Positions 6,400-13,028 of a stretch of DNA of 13,065 bases are shown piece after piece. Both the position numbers and the translations under genes were made by a program. The notes below the pieces were generated by a model. That model ran no database searches. It saw only the letters and a program-made list of their open reading frames with translations, and was not told where the DNA came from. This stretch comes from Alphaproteobacteria bacterium (GTDB taxonomy: Bacteria; Pseudomonadota; Alphaproteobacteria; Rs-D84). Position 1 is the stretch's first letter, and each line of letters opens with the position of its first letter. Where the stretch lies: contig JAGCRE010000108.1 in the NCBI GenBank assembly GCA_017964865.1, positions 1 to 13,065 of the forward strand. The letters are read 5' to 3'.

Positions 6400-6837
6400 A
6401 TGCCTTTTTTTAATAAAGCATTACGGACCGAAAAGAAAATTATCGACGAATTGCATAAATTTCTTAGAAAGTCTGCAAAAATTACCCGTAAATTCGACGG
6501 AAACAAGGAAGTTTTTTATCTTGATAATATGGATATCAGTTTTGATGTAAAGTCCAAGATATTAAAGGCGGCGGATAAAAAGGGAACACAAATCGTCGCG
6601 ATGAATTGTGATTTTACCCAAGATTCAGACCAACAGAAAAAATTTGATTGGTTCAGCCATCTGTTGGAATACGCCCGGGAAATGTATGACAAGAAAAACG
6701 CAAAGACGGCTAAGAAAGAGAAAATACAAAAAGCACAACAAAAGGTTAATCGGGTCAATAAAGCACTTGAACAACAAGAAAAAACCAGAATAGCAGCGGC
6801 ACAAGAGTCTTTGCAAAGGCTTGCCAGGTTAAAATAA
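6400..6837 (+). CDS. Unrecognised small charged protein, tandem paralog A
   Basis: 145 aa, no signal peptide or membrane segment, presumably cytosolic. I recognise no family. Layout: an N-terminal helical part (about 1-30); a conserved core with EVFYLDNMDISFD at 37-49, MNCD around 68-71 and QQKKFDWFSHLLEYAR at 78-93; then a Lys/Gln/Ala-rich tail (about 98-145) that looks like a coiled coil. The core is clearly shared with the next gene (LDxxDISFD, a Cys before an acidic stretch, QQKKxDxFxxLLxxAR), so the pair arose by duplication. AAAGGAG at 6386-6392 gives 7-nt spacing to the ATG. A terminator follows at once, so each copy is its own transcription unit. Function unknown. Confidence 0.85.
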   Translation: MPFFNKALRTEKKIIDELHKFLRKSAKITRKFDGNKEVFYLDNMDISFDVKSKILKAADKKGTQIVAMNCDFTQDSDQQKKFDWFSHLLEYAREMYDKKNAKTAKKEKIQKAQQKVNRVNKALEQQEKTRIAAAQESLQRLARLK

Positions 6838-6838
6838 T

Positions 6839-6864
6839 AAAACGGGCGGTTGTCCGTTTTTTTT
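6839..6864 (+). terminator. Intrinsic terminator after paralog A
   Basis: AAAACGGGC (6839-6847) pairs with GTCCGTTTT (6852-6860) with one G-U pair and loop GGTT, and the T-run continues to 6864. Confidence 0.8.
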
Positions 6865-6875
6865 GTTTTACTAAC

Positions 6876-6890
6876 ATTTGATTTTTGACA
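6876..6890 (+). repeat. Upstream element shared by the tandem paralogs, copy 2
   Basis: ATTTGATTTTTGACA lies 35 nt before the second paralog's ATG. TTTGAT (6877-6882) and TATAGT (6900-6905) are 17 bp apart and form a plausible promoter. Confidence 0.5.
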
Positions 6891-6925
6891 ATTGTGTAGT
6901 ATAGTCAAAAGAAAAGGGTTTTTAT

Positions 6926-7414
6926 ATGTCGCTTTATAATCAACTTGAAAACAAGGCAAAACAGGAATCACAGACAACAGAGGCATTTTTTGCCAATTTG
7001 ACAGAAAAAATCGAGAAATCCAGATGGTTTTCTTGCGATGTCCAGGCAAATTGTGAAATTTATCGACTTGATAAAATAGATATTTCGTTCGATATACGTA
7101 AAATATATCTGGTTGTTATGAATAAAATGGGTATTGAAACCAAAAAAATGGATTGCCGGGACAGTGAAAAATCTGTGGCACAACAAAAAAAGCACGATTT
7201 GTTTTGTGAATTGTTATCTGCCGCCCGAACAAAAAACTTTGCAGAAAACGCAAAGCACGACCAAGAACAGCAACACAGCAGAAAACGTTGTGAAGTTGAA
7301 AGCATAAGAAATGAATTAAAGGCGTCAGTCAAACAGGTAAAAAGACATAAATTGGGAATTCGTGCACTTATGCGGCAATCTATGACGCGGGCATTCAGGG
7401 GTAAAGGGTTATAG
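6926..7414 (+). CDS. Unrecognised small charged protein, tandem paralog B
   Basis: 162 aa, no signal peptide or membrane helix. The core at about 43-101 matches the preceding gene: EIYRLDKIDISFDIRK (44-59), KMDC (74-77) and QQKKHDLFCELLSAAR (86-101). The N-terminus is longer, and the C-terminal tail differs: it is rich in Lys, Arg, Gln and His and ends in a basic stretch (RQSMTRAFRGKGL) that might bind nucleic acid or a membrane. The start is supported by AAAAGGG at 6912-6918. The stop is 13 nt before the U32-family gene with no terminator between, so the two are probably co-transcribed. Function unknown; the paralogy is read directly from the alignment. Confidence 0.82.
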   Translation: MSLYNQLENKAKQESQTTEAFFANLTEKIEKSRWFSCDVQANCEIYRLDKIDISFDIRKIYLVVMNKMGIETKKMDCRDSEKSVAQQKKHDLFCELLSAARTKNFAENAKHDQEQQHSRKRCEVESIRNELKASVKQVKRHKLGIRALMRQSMTRAFRGKGL

Positions 7415-7427
7415 AGATTAAACGCTT

Positions 7428-8669
7428 ATGAAAAAATTACCAGAATTATTGGCACCGGCGGGAACGTTGGACGCGTTTAAAACCGCAATTCTTTATGGGG
7501 CGGATGCGATTTATGCGGGTCTGCCCGGGTTTTCAATGCGTGCACGTGCGAAAATTACCACCGAAGAAGTAAAGCAGGGTATCGATTTGGCCCATGCCGC
7601 GGGCAAACACGTGTATTTGGCTTTTAACCTGTTTGCACATGATGGGGAATATGCAAATTTACCGCGGGTTAGCGAGATTATAAATTATTTAAAACCTGAC
7701 GCGTTGATTGTGTCCGATCCAGGTGTTGTTACATGGGTGCGGGAAAATCACCCCGATATTCCAATTCATATTTCAACCCAGGCAAACATTTGTTCATCAC
7801 AGTCTGTTAAATTCTGGCAGCGTGCAGGGGCGTCGCTTTGTGTGTTGGCACGTGAATTGTCGCACAGTGATTTCAAGTCTGTGCGTGCATTATGCCCCGA
7901 TATGAAATTGGAAATCTTTGTTCATGGGGCAATGTGTATGGCATATTCGGGTCGGTGTTTGCTGTCGAACTTTATAACGGGCCGGCCGGCAAATCGTGGG
8001 GCATGTGCCCAACTGTGCCGGTGGAAATACGATGTGATTTTACGTGAAGTGGAAACTGGTGTCGAAATGCCAATCGATGAAGACGAACGTGGTGCATATA
8101 TTTTGAACAGTAAAGATTTGTGTTTAATGCCACGATTAGCCGAGGTATTGGAATCGGGTCCAGATTCATTAAAGATTGAGGGGCGAAATCGGTCTGAATA
8201 TTATGTCGCGTCGGTTGTGCATGCGTATCGGGCGGCAATGGATGCATATGCACGCGACCCCGAACATTTTGATCCGGCACCGTTTATGGATGATTTGAAT
8301 AAATTAGAAACGCGTGGATATACAACCGCATTCTTTGATGGGCCGTTACCACCCGATGCACATAATTTTGAATCGGCACGTTCGACGTCAAACTTTCATG
8401 CGGCGGGGGTAATTGTGGCGGTGGACGATGAAAAAATCACATTTGAATTACGAAATGAAATTCATGTGGGTGATGAAATAACATTTTTAATTCCAAAATC
8501 GGCGGATAAATTAACAATTAAATTACCACGAATCATAAACGCGAAAAATGGCGAAAGTATGCCCAAGATGTCTGCGGGCCAGCATAACAGCATAACGATA
8601 CCGCGTGCGTGGATTGATCACGACTATGAAAACTTAGTCCCATTTGTTGTGGCATATAAACGGAAATAA
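7428..8669 (+). CDS. trhP: U32-family protein of the TrhP/YegQ type (tRNA U34 hydroxylation)
   Basis: 413 aa peptidase-U32 family protein with the full family start ELLAPAGTLDAFKTAILYGA and the signature EIFVHGAMCMAYSGRCLLS at 162-180. Cys170, Cys177, Cys193 and Cys232 sit at the positions that bind a 4Fe-4S cluster in characterised relatives (UbiU-type spacing). The stretch ANRGACAQLCRWKYDV resembles E. coli YegQ/TrhP, which makes 5-hydroxyuridine at the wobble base of several tRNAs using prephenate. Despite the family name these proteins are not thought to be proteases. RlhA (23S rRNA hydroxylation) and UbiU/UbiV (O2-independent ubiquinone hydroxylation) are relatives; length and the CRWKY motif favour TrhP. 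It probably shares a transcript with the preceding paralog and is closed by a strong terminator. Confidence 0.85.
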   Translation: MKKLPELLAPAGTLDAFKTAILYGADAIYAGLPGFSMRARAKITTEEVKQGIDLAHAAGKHVYLAFNLFAHDGEYANLPRVSEIINYLKPDALIVSDPGVVTWVRENHPDIPIHISTQANICSSQSVKFWQRAGASLCVLARELSHSDFKSVRALCPDMKLEIFVHGAMCMAYSGRCLLSNFITGRPANRGACAQLCRWKYDVILREVETGVEMPIDEDERGAYILNSKDLCLMPRLAEVLESGPDSLKIEGRNRSEYYVASVVHAYRAAMDAYARDPEHFDPAPFMDDLNKLETRGYTTAFFDGPLPPDAHNFESARSTSNFHAAGVIVAVDDEKITFELRNEIHVGDEITFLIPKSADKLTIKLPRIINAKNGESMPKMSAGQHNSITIPRAWIDHDYENLVPFVVAYKRK

Positions 8670-8670
8670 A

Positions 8671-8695
8671 AAACGCACCATTTGGTGCGTTTTTG
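8671..8695. terminator. Bidirectional terminator between trhP and a convergent gene
   Basis: ACGCACC (8673-8679), loop ATTT, GGTGCGT (8684-8690), with A-rich and T-rich flanks on the two sides. It serves trhP on the plus strand and the basic-protein gene on the minus strand (stop at 8701). Confidence 0.9.
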
Positions 8696-8700
8696 TTTTC

Positions 8701-9282
8701 TTATCTTTGGTTTTGTCGGTTGTGGGCAGTGGCAAATGCACGTGCATCTGCGACAACCGATATGAATTCCAACAGTATACGTTTATTTTGTTTGATTGTT
8801 GGTAATTCGTTTTGTTTTGTCATTGGTTGTGTCGCTGGCTTTGTAACCGTTTTCTGTTTTGGTTTGTATTGTGTCGACAGTGTGTTTATAACACCCAATG
8901 CATTTGATATGTCTTGTGGAATTTTTGCCGCAAATTCCCGACGTTTTTCCGGCATAAATGAAACAATTGCATCGCGATTTTTACTTGGCATAATGCGTTT
9001 CTTTGTCCGTCTGGAACTGACCGCATTGATAAAGTTCAGCATTCTGCGAACAGGACCGCGGTCCATTGTTTTGATTTTTGCCTTGATAAGTTCAAATGCG
9101 TTATGCGAAGCTGCACCAATTGTTTTGCCCGCCAATAATTCCCGACGAAACAGTGCAGTATAAAGTTTATGATGTGCATCCTTTAATTTTTTAAAGTCCG
9201 CAGGTGACATAATCATTTTTCTTTTCTTTTTCGGCTTTTGGGTTTTGGCAACCTGGGCCATGTTATTTTTTACCGTTTGCAT
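8701..9282 (-). CDS. Unrecognised, very basic 193-aa protein
   Basis: No family recognised. The protein is unusually rich in Lys and Arg along its length: KPKKKRK at about 16-22, FKKLKDAHHKLYTALFRREL around 30-49, GPVRRMLNF and SRRTKKR near 76-96, and a Lys/Thr/Gln/Pro-rich linker around 139-165 before a final predicted helix (RILLEFISVVADARAF). There is no signal peptide or membrane segment. The composition suggests binding to nucleic acid or ribosomes, but this is inference from charge only. AAAGGGG ends about 6 nt before the ATG at 9282, and a good promoter lies upstream. It converges on trhP with a shared terminator. Confidence 0.8.
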   Translation of the reverse strand: MQTVKNNMAQVAKTQKPKKKRKMIMSPADFKKLKDAHHKLYTALFRRELLAGKTIGAASHNAFELIKAKIKTMDRGPVRRMLNFINAVSSRRTKKRIMPSKNRDAIVSFMPEKRREFAAKIPQDISNALGVINTLSTQYKPKQKTVTKPATQPMTKQNELPTIKQNKRILLEFISVVADARAFATAHNRQNQR

Positions 9283-9325
9283 GGCATTCCCCTTTGTTTT
9301 TTATTGTTCTTGTTTGTTCGTATAT

Positions 9326-9354
9326 ATTATAACGTGTCGCATAACGATATTCAA
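9326..9354 (-). promoter_or_regulatory. Promoter for the basic-protein gene
   Basis: On the minus strand TTGAAT (9354-9349), a 17-bp spacer and a perfect TATAAT (9331-9326), about 45 bp before the ATG at 9282. Confidence 0.75.
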
Positions 9355-9359
9355 GGGTT

Positions 9360-9386
9360 ATGTCAAGATAAAGTTTTTTTTGACAT
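9360..9386. promoter_or_regulatory. Inverted repeat with TTGACA boxes facing outward
   Basis: ATGTCAA (9360-9366) and TTGACAT (9380-9386) form a 7-bp inverted repeat with a 13-nt T-rich middle. The right arm holds a perfect -35 hexamer for the outer-membrane protein gene, with CAATAT at 9403-9408 as a poor -10 at 17 bp. The left arm is a -35 consensus for the opposite direction. It may be back-to-back promoters or an operator. Confidence 0.45.
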
Positions 9387-9520
9387 TATTTACATGATAT
9401 AGCAATATATTCATAACCATATTGTAAAAATTGCCACCGTTGGGTTTCGGTGTTGGTATGGTTACCGGTCTTGCCAAAAATGGGGGTCGGTTGTTTCATC
9501 AAACTTAAGGAGAAAAACAG

Positions 9521-10573
9521 ATGAAAAAAACATTAAAAATCGTAATTGCTGCATCGGTTTTGACAATGCCTGCATTTGCAGATACACCATTTGTTGCCGG
9601 TGGAACATTACGTAATATGGAAAATCCGTTGTATTTACCGTCGGCTGGCGAAATATACAGCAAAATTGGTTTTGGTGTTATGTACAAAATCACAGACAGC
9701 AACGATGCACAAAAGAAACTGTTCCATGATGGCAAGGAAGAATTTCCAATTTGGCGTCCAACATTAGATTTGGGTTTTGGTATTACCGATCGTTGGGCGA
9801 TTCATGGTCAAATTGGTTATACACATAACCGCGACATTGAACGCTATGGGTTCCATTTGGGACGTTTGGGAACAACATATCGCATAATCAACAATGCTGG
9901 TTGGGTATGGGATGTCTATGGCGATTTGCATATGGGTGGTATCCAGGCTATGAAGGGTGCGTTGGTCAACGAAGGTGCCGGCCCGACATTCAGTTATGAT
10001 AACTATTCAAATGGTCGTTGGGGATATCACGTTGGAACAAAATTTGGCAAGGTCTGGGATCGTTGGACAACCAGTGCATTTGTTGAATTGTTACGCACAT
10101 GGGGTAACCACAACAACACAATCGATACAACAAAGATAACGTTGGCAGATTTAGGGGTGGGCCCAGCAGTGCCATTATCAACAATTGGTATTCCAGATGA
10201 AATATCGGTTGATTTGAAATCGACAACGGAATATGACCTGGGGGCGAATGCGTTTTATCAGGTTAACGACCGCTGGTCATTCGGTGTTGGTGTGAAATAT
10301 GTTTACCATGCAGAAAATGGTATTGAAAAAGTTCACAATAAAATCACCAATCCAACGGGTCAGGCAGTTGCAAACGGTTTGATTGATAACTATAAGAAAA
10401 TGCACGACAGCTTTGGCGAATTTGCACAGAGTTTCACACTTGCGTACCAGGCAACAGACAGTATGCAAATTGCGTGGTTCTTGGAAAATACTATTGATAA
10501 CGGTCAGCGTTTAAATGCAAATACGACTGATTTAAAAATAGAAACAGCAATTCGTTTGAATGTAAAATTCTAA
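9521..10573 (+). CDS. Outer-membrane beta-barrel protein
   Basis: 350 aa. A Sec signal peptide covers residues 1-20 (ends MPAFA before DTPF). The mature part shows many alternating hydrophobic and aromatic strands typical of a barrel, such as LDLGFGITDRWAIHGQIGY, RYGFHLGRLGTTYRI, WVWDVYGDLHMG, YHVGTKFG, TEYDLGANAFYQV, WSFGVGVKYVYH and FTLAYQATDSMQIAWFLE. It ends in LNVKF, a terminal aromatic residue recognised by the BAM machinery. I cannot assign a named family; a porin-like or autotransporter-independent barrel is likely. AAGGAG at 9508-9513 precedes the ATG, after an unusually long spacer from the TTGACA box. A terminator follows, so it is monocistronic. Confidence 0.82.
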   Translation: MKKTLKIVIAASVLTMPAFADTPFVAGGTLRNMENPLYLPSAGEIYSKIGFGVMYKITDSNDAQKKLFHDGKEEFPIWRPTLDLGFGITDRWAIHGQIGYTHNRDIERYGFHLGRLGTTYRIINNAGWVWDVYGDLHMGGIQAMKGALVNEGAGPTFSYDNYSNGRWGYHVGTKFGKVWDRWTTSAFVELLRTWGNHNNTIDTTKITLADLGVGPAVPLSTIGIPDEISVDLKSTTEYDLGANAFYQVNDRWSFGVGVKYVYHAENGIEKVHNKITNPTGQAVANGLIDNYKKMHDSFGEFAQSFTLAYQATDSMQIAWFLENTIDNGQRLNANTTDLKIETAIRLNVKF

Positions 10574-10599
10574 TAAATTTCGAACGAAAAAACAAAAAT

Positions 10600-10627
10600 A
10601 CCCCACATTTTTGTGGGGTGTTTTTTT
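10600..10627 (+). terminator. Intrinsic terminator after the barrel gene
   Basis: ACCCCACA (10600-10607), loop TTTT, TGTGGGGT (10612-10619), then G and seven T. Confidence 0.92.
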
Positions 10628-10662
10628 GTCTGTATAAAACACTTTTTTACGGGGGCGATTTA

Positions 10663-10671
10663 TGATATAAT
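10663..10671 (+). promoter_or_regulatory. Extended -10 promoter for the second barrel gene
   Basis: TGATATAAT (TGnTATAAT) at 10663-10671, in the short gap after the previous terminator and about 26 bp before the ATG at 10697. There is no strong -35. Confidence 0.65.
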
Positions 10672-10696
10672 AATACAAAAGGATTTCGGGGCGAGA

Positions 10697-11833
10697 ATGA
10701 AAAAGTTCAGTGTTTCTGCCGCTTTGATTGGTATTGCGTTGGCTGCACCATGTGGCGTTGGTGCCGCGTATCCAGTATATCAAAACCCGAATTCGGCTAA
10801 TCAAATTGTTGTAAACGGACGGACATTGTATTACCCAAGTGGGGCAAACGTTGTTACCCCCAGTATGGTTGCCCCAGCCCAACAGGGCCAGGTAATCACC
10901 GTAAATTCAAATGTCGCGGCCAGTCCATCGCGTATAACAGGCATGTTACCAAAGGTTGGGTCAAATGCCACCGCGGCGGGTCGCCAGTATTATCAGCCGG
11001 CCGATTTTGACAGACTTGCAGACAGTGGTTTATATGTTGGTCTTTCGGTTGGATACAGTGCGGGTGTTATGGGTTCAATTGGTGCCGATTATTCCGATAA
11101 AGAAAAGGCTTTCTTTGTTCCAGGTGCGTTCAAGGCGGCTAATTTCGACAAAGATACGGTTATGCCATTACAGGTTTCGGTTGGTGCCGCGATTAACAAT
11201 GATGTTCGTGTTGATTTTTCATACTTGCGTTACAGCGGGTTGGCGTATCCAGACCATGTTGAAACATCGACTGGGGACGGTGGATTTGCAACAACAACGG
11301 TTGACGGTGGTGCGATTACTGCAAACGCCACGATGTTAAACGTGTATTATAACATTGATGCATATACTGGATATCTGGCGGGCGGGTCGTTACGTCCATA
11401 TGTTGGTGTTGGTGCCGGTATTTCATTAAATACAATTGCCGATTATGTTGTATCTGATAATAACTATTACTATGAATTGACCGATGAAGAATTGCCATTG
11501 GTTCCAGACGGAACATTATCGGGCGTGTCGGACATTATTGCATATCACAACGGTGGCACAACAGAACAGTTGGCATTTATGTTAGAGGGCGGTGTTACAA
11601 CCGAATTGTCGGGCGGGTTAAAAATAGATTTCTTTGTCCGCTATACGAATTTGGGCAAGGTTAAAACATCGGGCAGTATTGTTATGTCCCAAACAGAATG
11701 GTTGAAAGACAGCACATCGCCAACAATGGAAACCCAGGTCCAGTATGACAGTGTTTACCACTATACCAATTGGTATGAAAGTGGACGGCTGTCGATGGTT
11801 GATGTTGGTGCCCGCCTAAGATTACAGTTCTAA
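10697..11833 (+). CDS. Outer-membrane protein, OmpA/surface-antigen-like beta-barrel
   Basis: 378 aa from the ATG at 10697. The frame is open back to 10613, but those residues read through the terminator and promoter, whereas MKKFSVSAALIGIALAAPCGVGA at 10697 is a normal Sec signal peptide. Residues about 24-105 are a Pro/Asn/Gln/Val-rich non-barrel region. The barrel starts near 111 (GLYVGLSVGYSAG) and runs through VDFSYLRYSG, ATMLNVYYNIDAY, LRPYVGVGAGISLN, LAFMLEGGVTTELSGGLKIDFFVRYTNLG and the last strand LSMVDVGARLRLQF with terminal Phe. Strand order and the PYVGVGAG motif resemble eight-stranded OmpA-like barrels and rickettsial-type surface antigens; I am not sure of the exact family. The next gene follows after 16 nt, so an operon is likely. 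Confidence 0.82.
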   Translation: MKKFSVSAALIGIALAAPCGVGAAYPVYQNPNSANQIVVNGRTLYYPSGANVVTPSMVAPAQQGQVITVNSNVAASPSRITGMLPKVGSNATAAGRQYYQPADFDRLADSGLYVGLSVGYSAGVMGSIGADYSDKEKAFFVPGAFKAANFDKDTVMPLQVSVGAAINNDVRVDFSYLRYSGLAYPDHVETSTGDGGFATTTVDGGAITANATMLNVYYNIDAYTGYLAGGSLRPYVGVGAGISLNTIADYVVSDNNYYYELTDEELPLVPDGTLSGVSDIIAYHNGGTTEQLAFMLEGGVTTELSGGLKIDFFVRYTNLGKVKTSGSIVMSQTEWLKDSTSPTMETQVQYDSVYHYTNWYESGRLSMVDVGARLRLQF

Positions 11834-11849
11834 CGCAGAATAAAAAGAT

Positions 11850-13028
11850 ATGGCACGCAAAAATTTGATTATGCATTATTCATTGTTTGTCGCAATGGTT
11901 GGCATTGTGATGGTGGGCGATGCGTATTCCGCGGTGCGTATTGGAAACGCGACAAAAAATCAGTATTATGCTAATCAAATGGCAGAACGCCAGAAAGCAA
12001 TTCAAATGGCGTCTGTGAACGAAATTCAAAAGACATCGGGTAAAGATGCAGATGCGGAAAGAACATCCCCAGATGATGCAAAATTAGCGTTGTGTTCACA
12101 AATATATCCAAATGGTCAATTTGAAATCACACGTCCAACCGCAGGATTTGGCAAAGGTGGCGAAAAAACATGCACAGCGGTTGTTGAATTGCGTGGAATT
12201 GGTATGGGGCAAAATGGTTCTGATGCCGTATTGGCACGTGCCAATGTTGCGTCTGGATCGGCATTAAATTGCAACATTTCTGAATTTCCAGAATTATCAT
12301 ATACATTGGATGCACAAAACGTAACGTTCCCAGCAGATGCCGAACCAACAATCGAAGATGTTAAGAAAGTTATGAACCAAGAACAAAAGCAAAACGCGGG
12401 GTTAAAAATTGCGGCTGCGGCATTGGTTGGTGCGATTGGTGGAAATATCAGTGGTAAAAACGACCCGGGCAAAGACGGATTTATGGGCACAGATAAGGGT
12501 AAGATGAAAAATACGGCAATTGGTGCAATCGGTGGTGCGGCGATTGGTGCCGGGGGTTCGTATGCAGGATATACAGGCGGTAATATGATTATGTCCGCGG
12601 GCATAAATGCGGCCGCGGGGGCAACAGTTGCCAATATTATGGCGGCGGGTGATTCTGTGTTGCGTATCGAAAAGTGCAGAGATAATGATGGTAAAGAAAC
12701 TGGTTCATCTTGTCTGTGGGGGTATGTTATTGAAGGGGCAAAATTAGAATCTGACAAAGACGGTTCGTTGTGCAAGGGGCCGGAATGTTATAAATACTAT
12801 ATCGATTTGGTTGACGGTTCCACAGTTATGCGTTGTGATGCCGACGGCACAAAATGTATGACGGCAAATAACCTTGTTTCAATATCTGTAAAAGGTGCCG
12901 GTGAGAATAAAACATTAGAGATGATGGAACGCAAGGATTTAGATGTACTGAAAAATGCAGAGATAATGATGGTAAAGAAACCGGTTCATCTTGTCTGTGG
13001 GGGTATGTTATTGAAGGGGCAAAATTAG
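11850..13028 (+). CDS. Exported glycine-zipper, Cys-containing protein; 3' end frame-disrupted
   Basis: 392 aa as read; family not recognised. Residues 1-28 form a signal peptide (ends DAYSA). Next come a polar Gln/Met-rich stretch, a Cys-containing region (C82, C108, C141), then a glycine zipper at about 186-262 (LVGAIGGNISG, AIGAIGGAAIGAGGSYAG, INAAAGATVANIMAAG) of the kind that inserts into or packs against membranes. A Cys-rich segment follows (C276, C288, C308, C313, C329, C336). The final 25 or so residues are suspect: from 12950 the DNA repeats 12669-12784 almost exactly but in a different frame, and the stop at 13026-13028 arises only from that shift. The real gene may continue beyond the window. 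The start codon has only a weak ribosome binding site (AAAAAGA), consistent with coupling to the barrel gene 16 nt upstream. Confidence 0.7.
   Translation: MARKNLIMHYSLFVAMVGIVMVGDAYSAVRIGNATKNQYYANQMAERQKAIQMASVNEIQKTSGKDADAERTSPDDAKLALCSQIYPNGQFEITRPTAGFGKGGEKTCTAVVELRGIGMGQNGSDAVLARANVASGSALNCNISEFPELSYTLDAQNVTFPADAEPTIEDVKKVMNQEQKQNAGLKIAAAALVGAIGGNISGKNDPGKDGFMGTDKGKMKNTAIGAIGGAAIGAGGSYAGYTGGNMIMSAGINAAAGATVANIMAAGDSVLRIEKCRDNDGKETGSSCLWGYVIEGAKLESDKDGSLCKGPECYKYYIDLVDGSTVMRCDADGTKCMTANNLVSISVKGAGENKTLEMMERKDLDVLKNAEIMMVKKPVHLVCGGMLLKGQN
12669..12784 (+). repeat. 116-bp direct repeat, copy 1 (in frame)
   Basis: Encodes EKCRDNDGKETGSS, CLWGYVIEGAKLES and DKDGSLCKGPE in the frame of the host gene. 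It matches 12950-13065 with only two differences (12674 and 12701), both silent in this frame. Confidence 0.95.

Noticed and set aside
9458..9508. 16-codon ORF in the leader of the barrel gene as a possible leader peptide
   Set aside because: No ribosome binding site, no run of regulatory codons and no attenuator-like pair of hairpins.
10613..10696. An upstream in-frame start for the second barrel protein
   Set aside because: It would translate the previous gene's terminator and this gene's promoter; a clean signal peptide begins at 10697.
12116..12775. A 219-codon open frame on the minus strand opposite the glycine-zipper gene
   Set aside because: It lies wholly antisense to a gene with a signal peptide and good codon pattern. 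Its Pro/Ala-rich content is what the complement of Gly/Ala-rich codons gives. No ribosome binding site.
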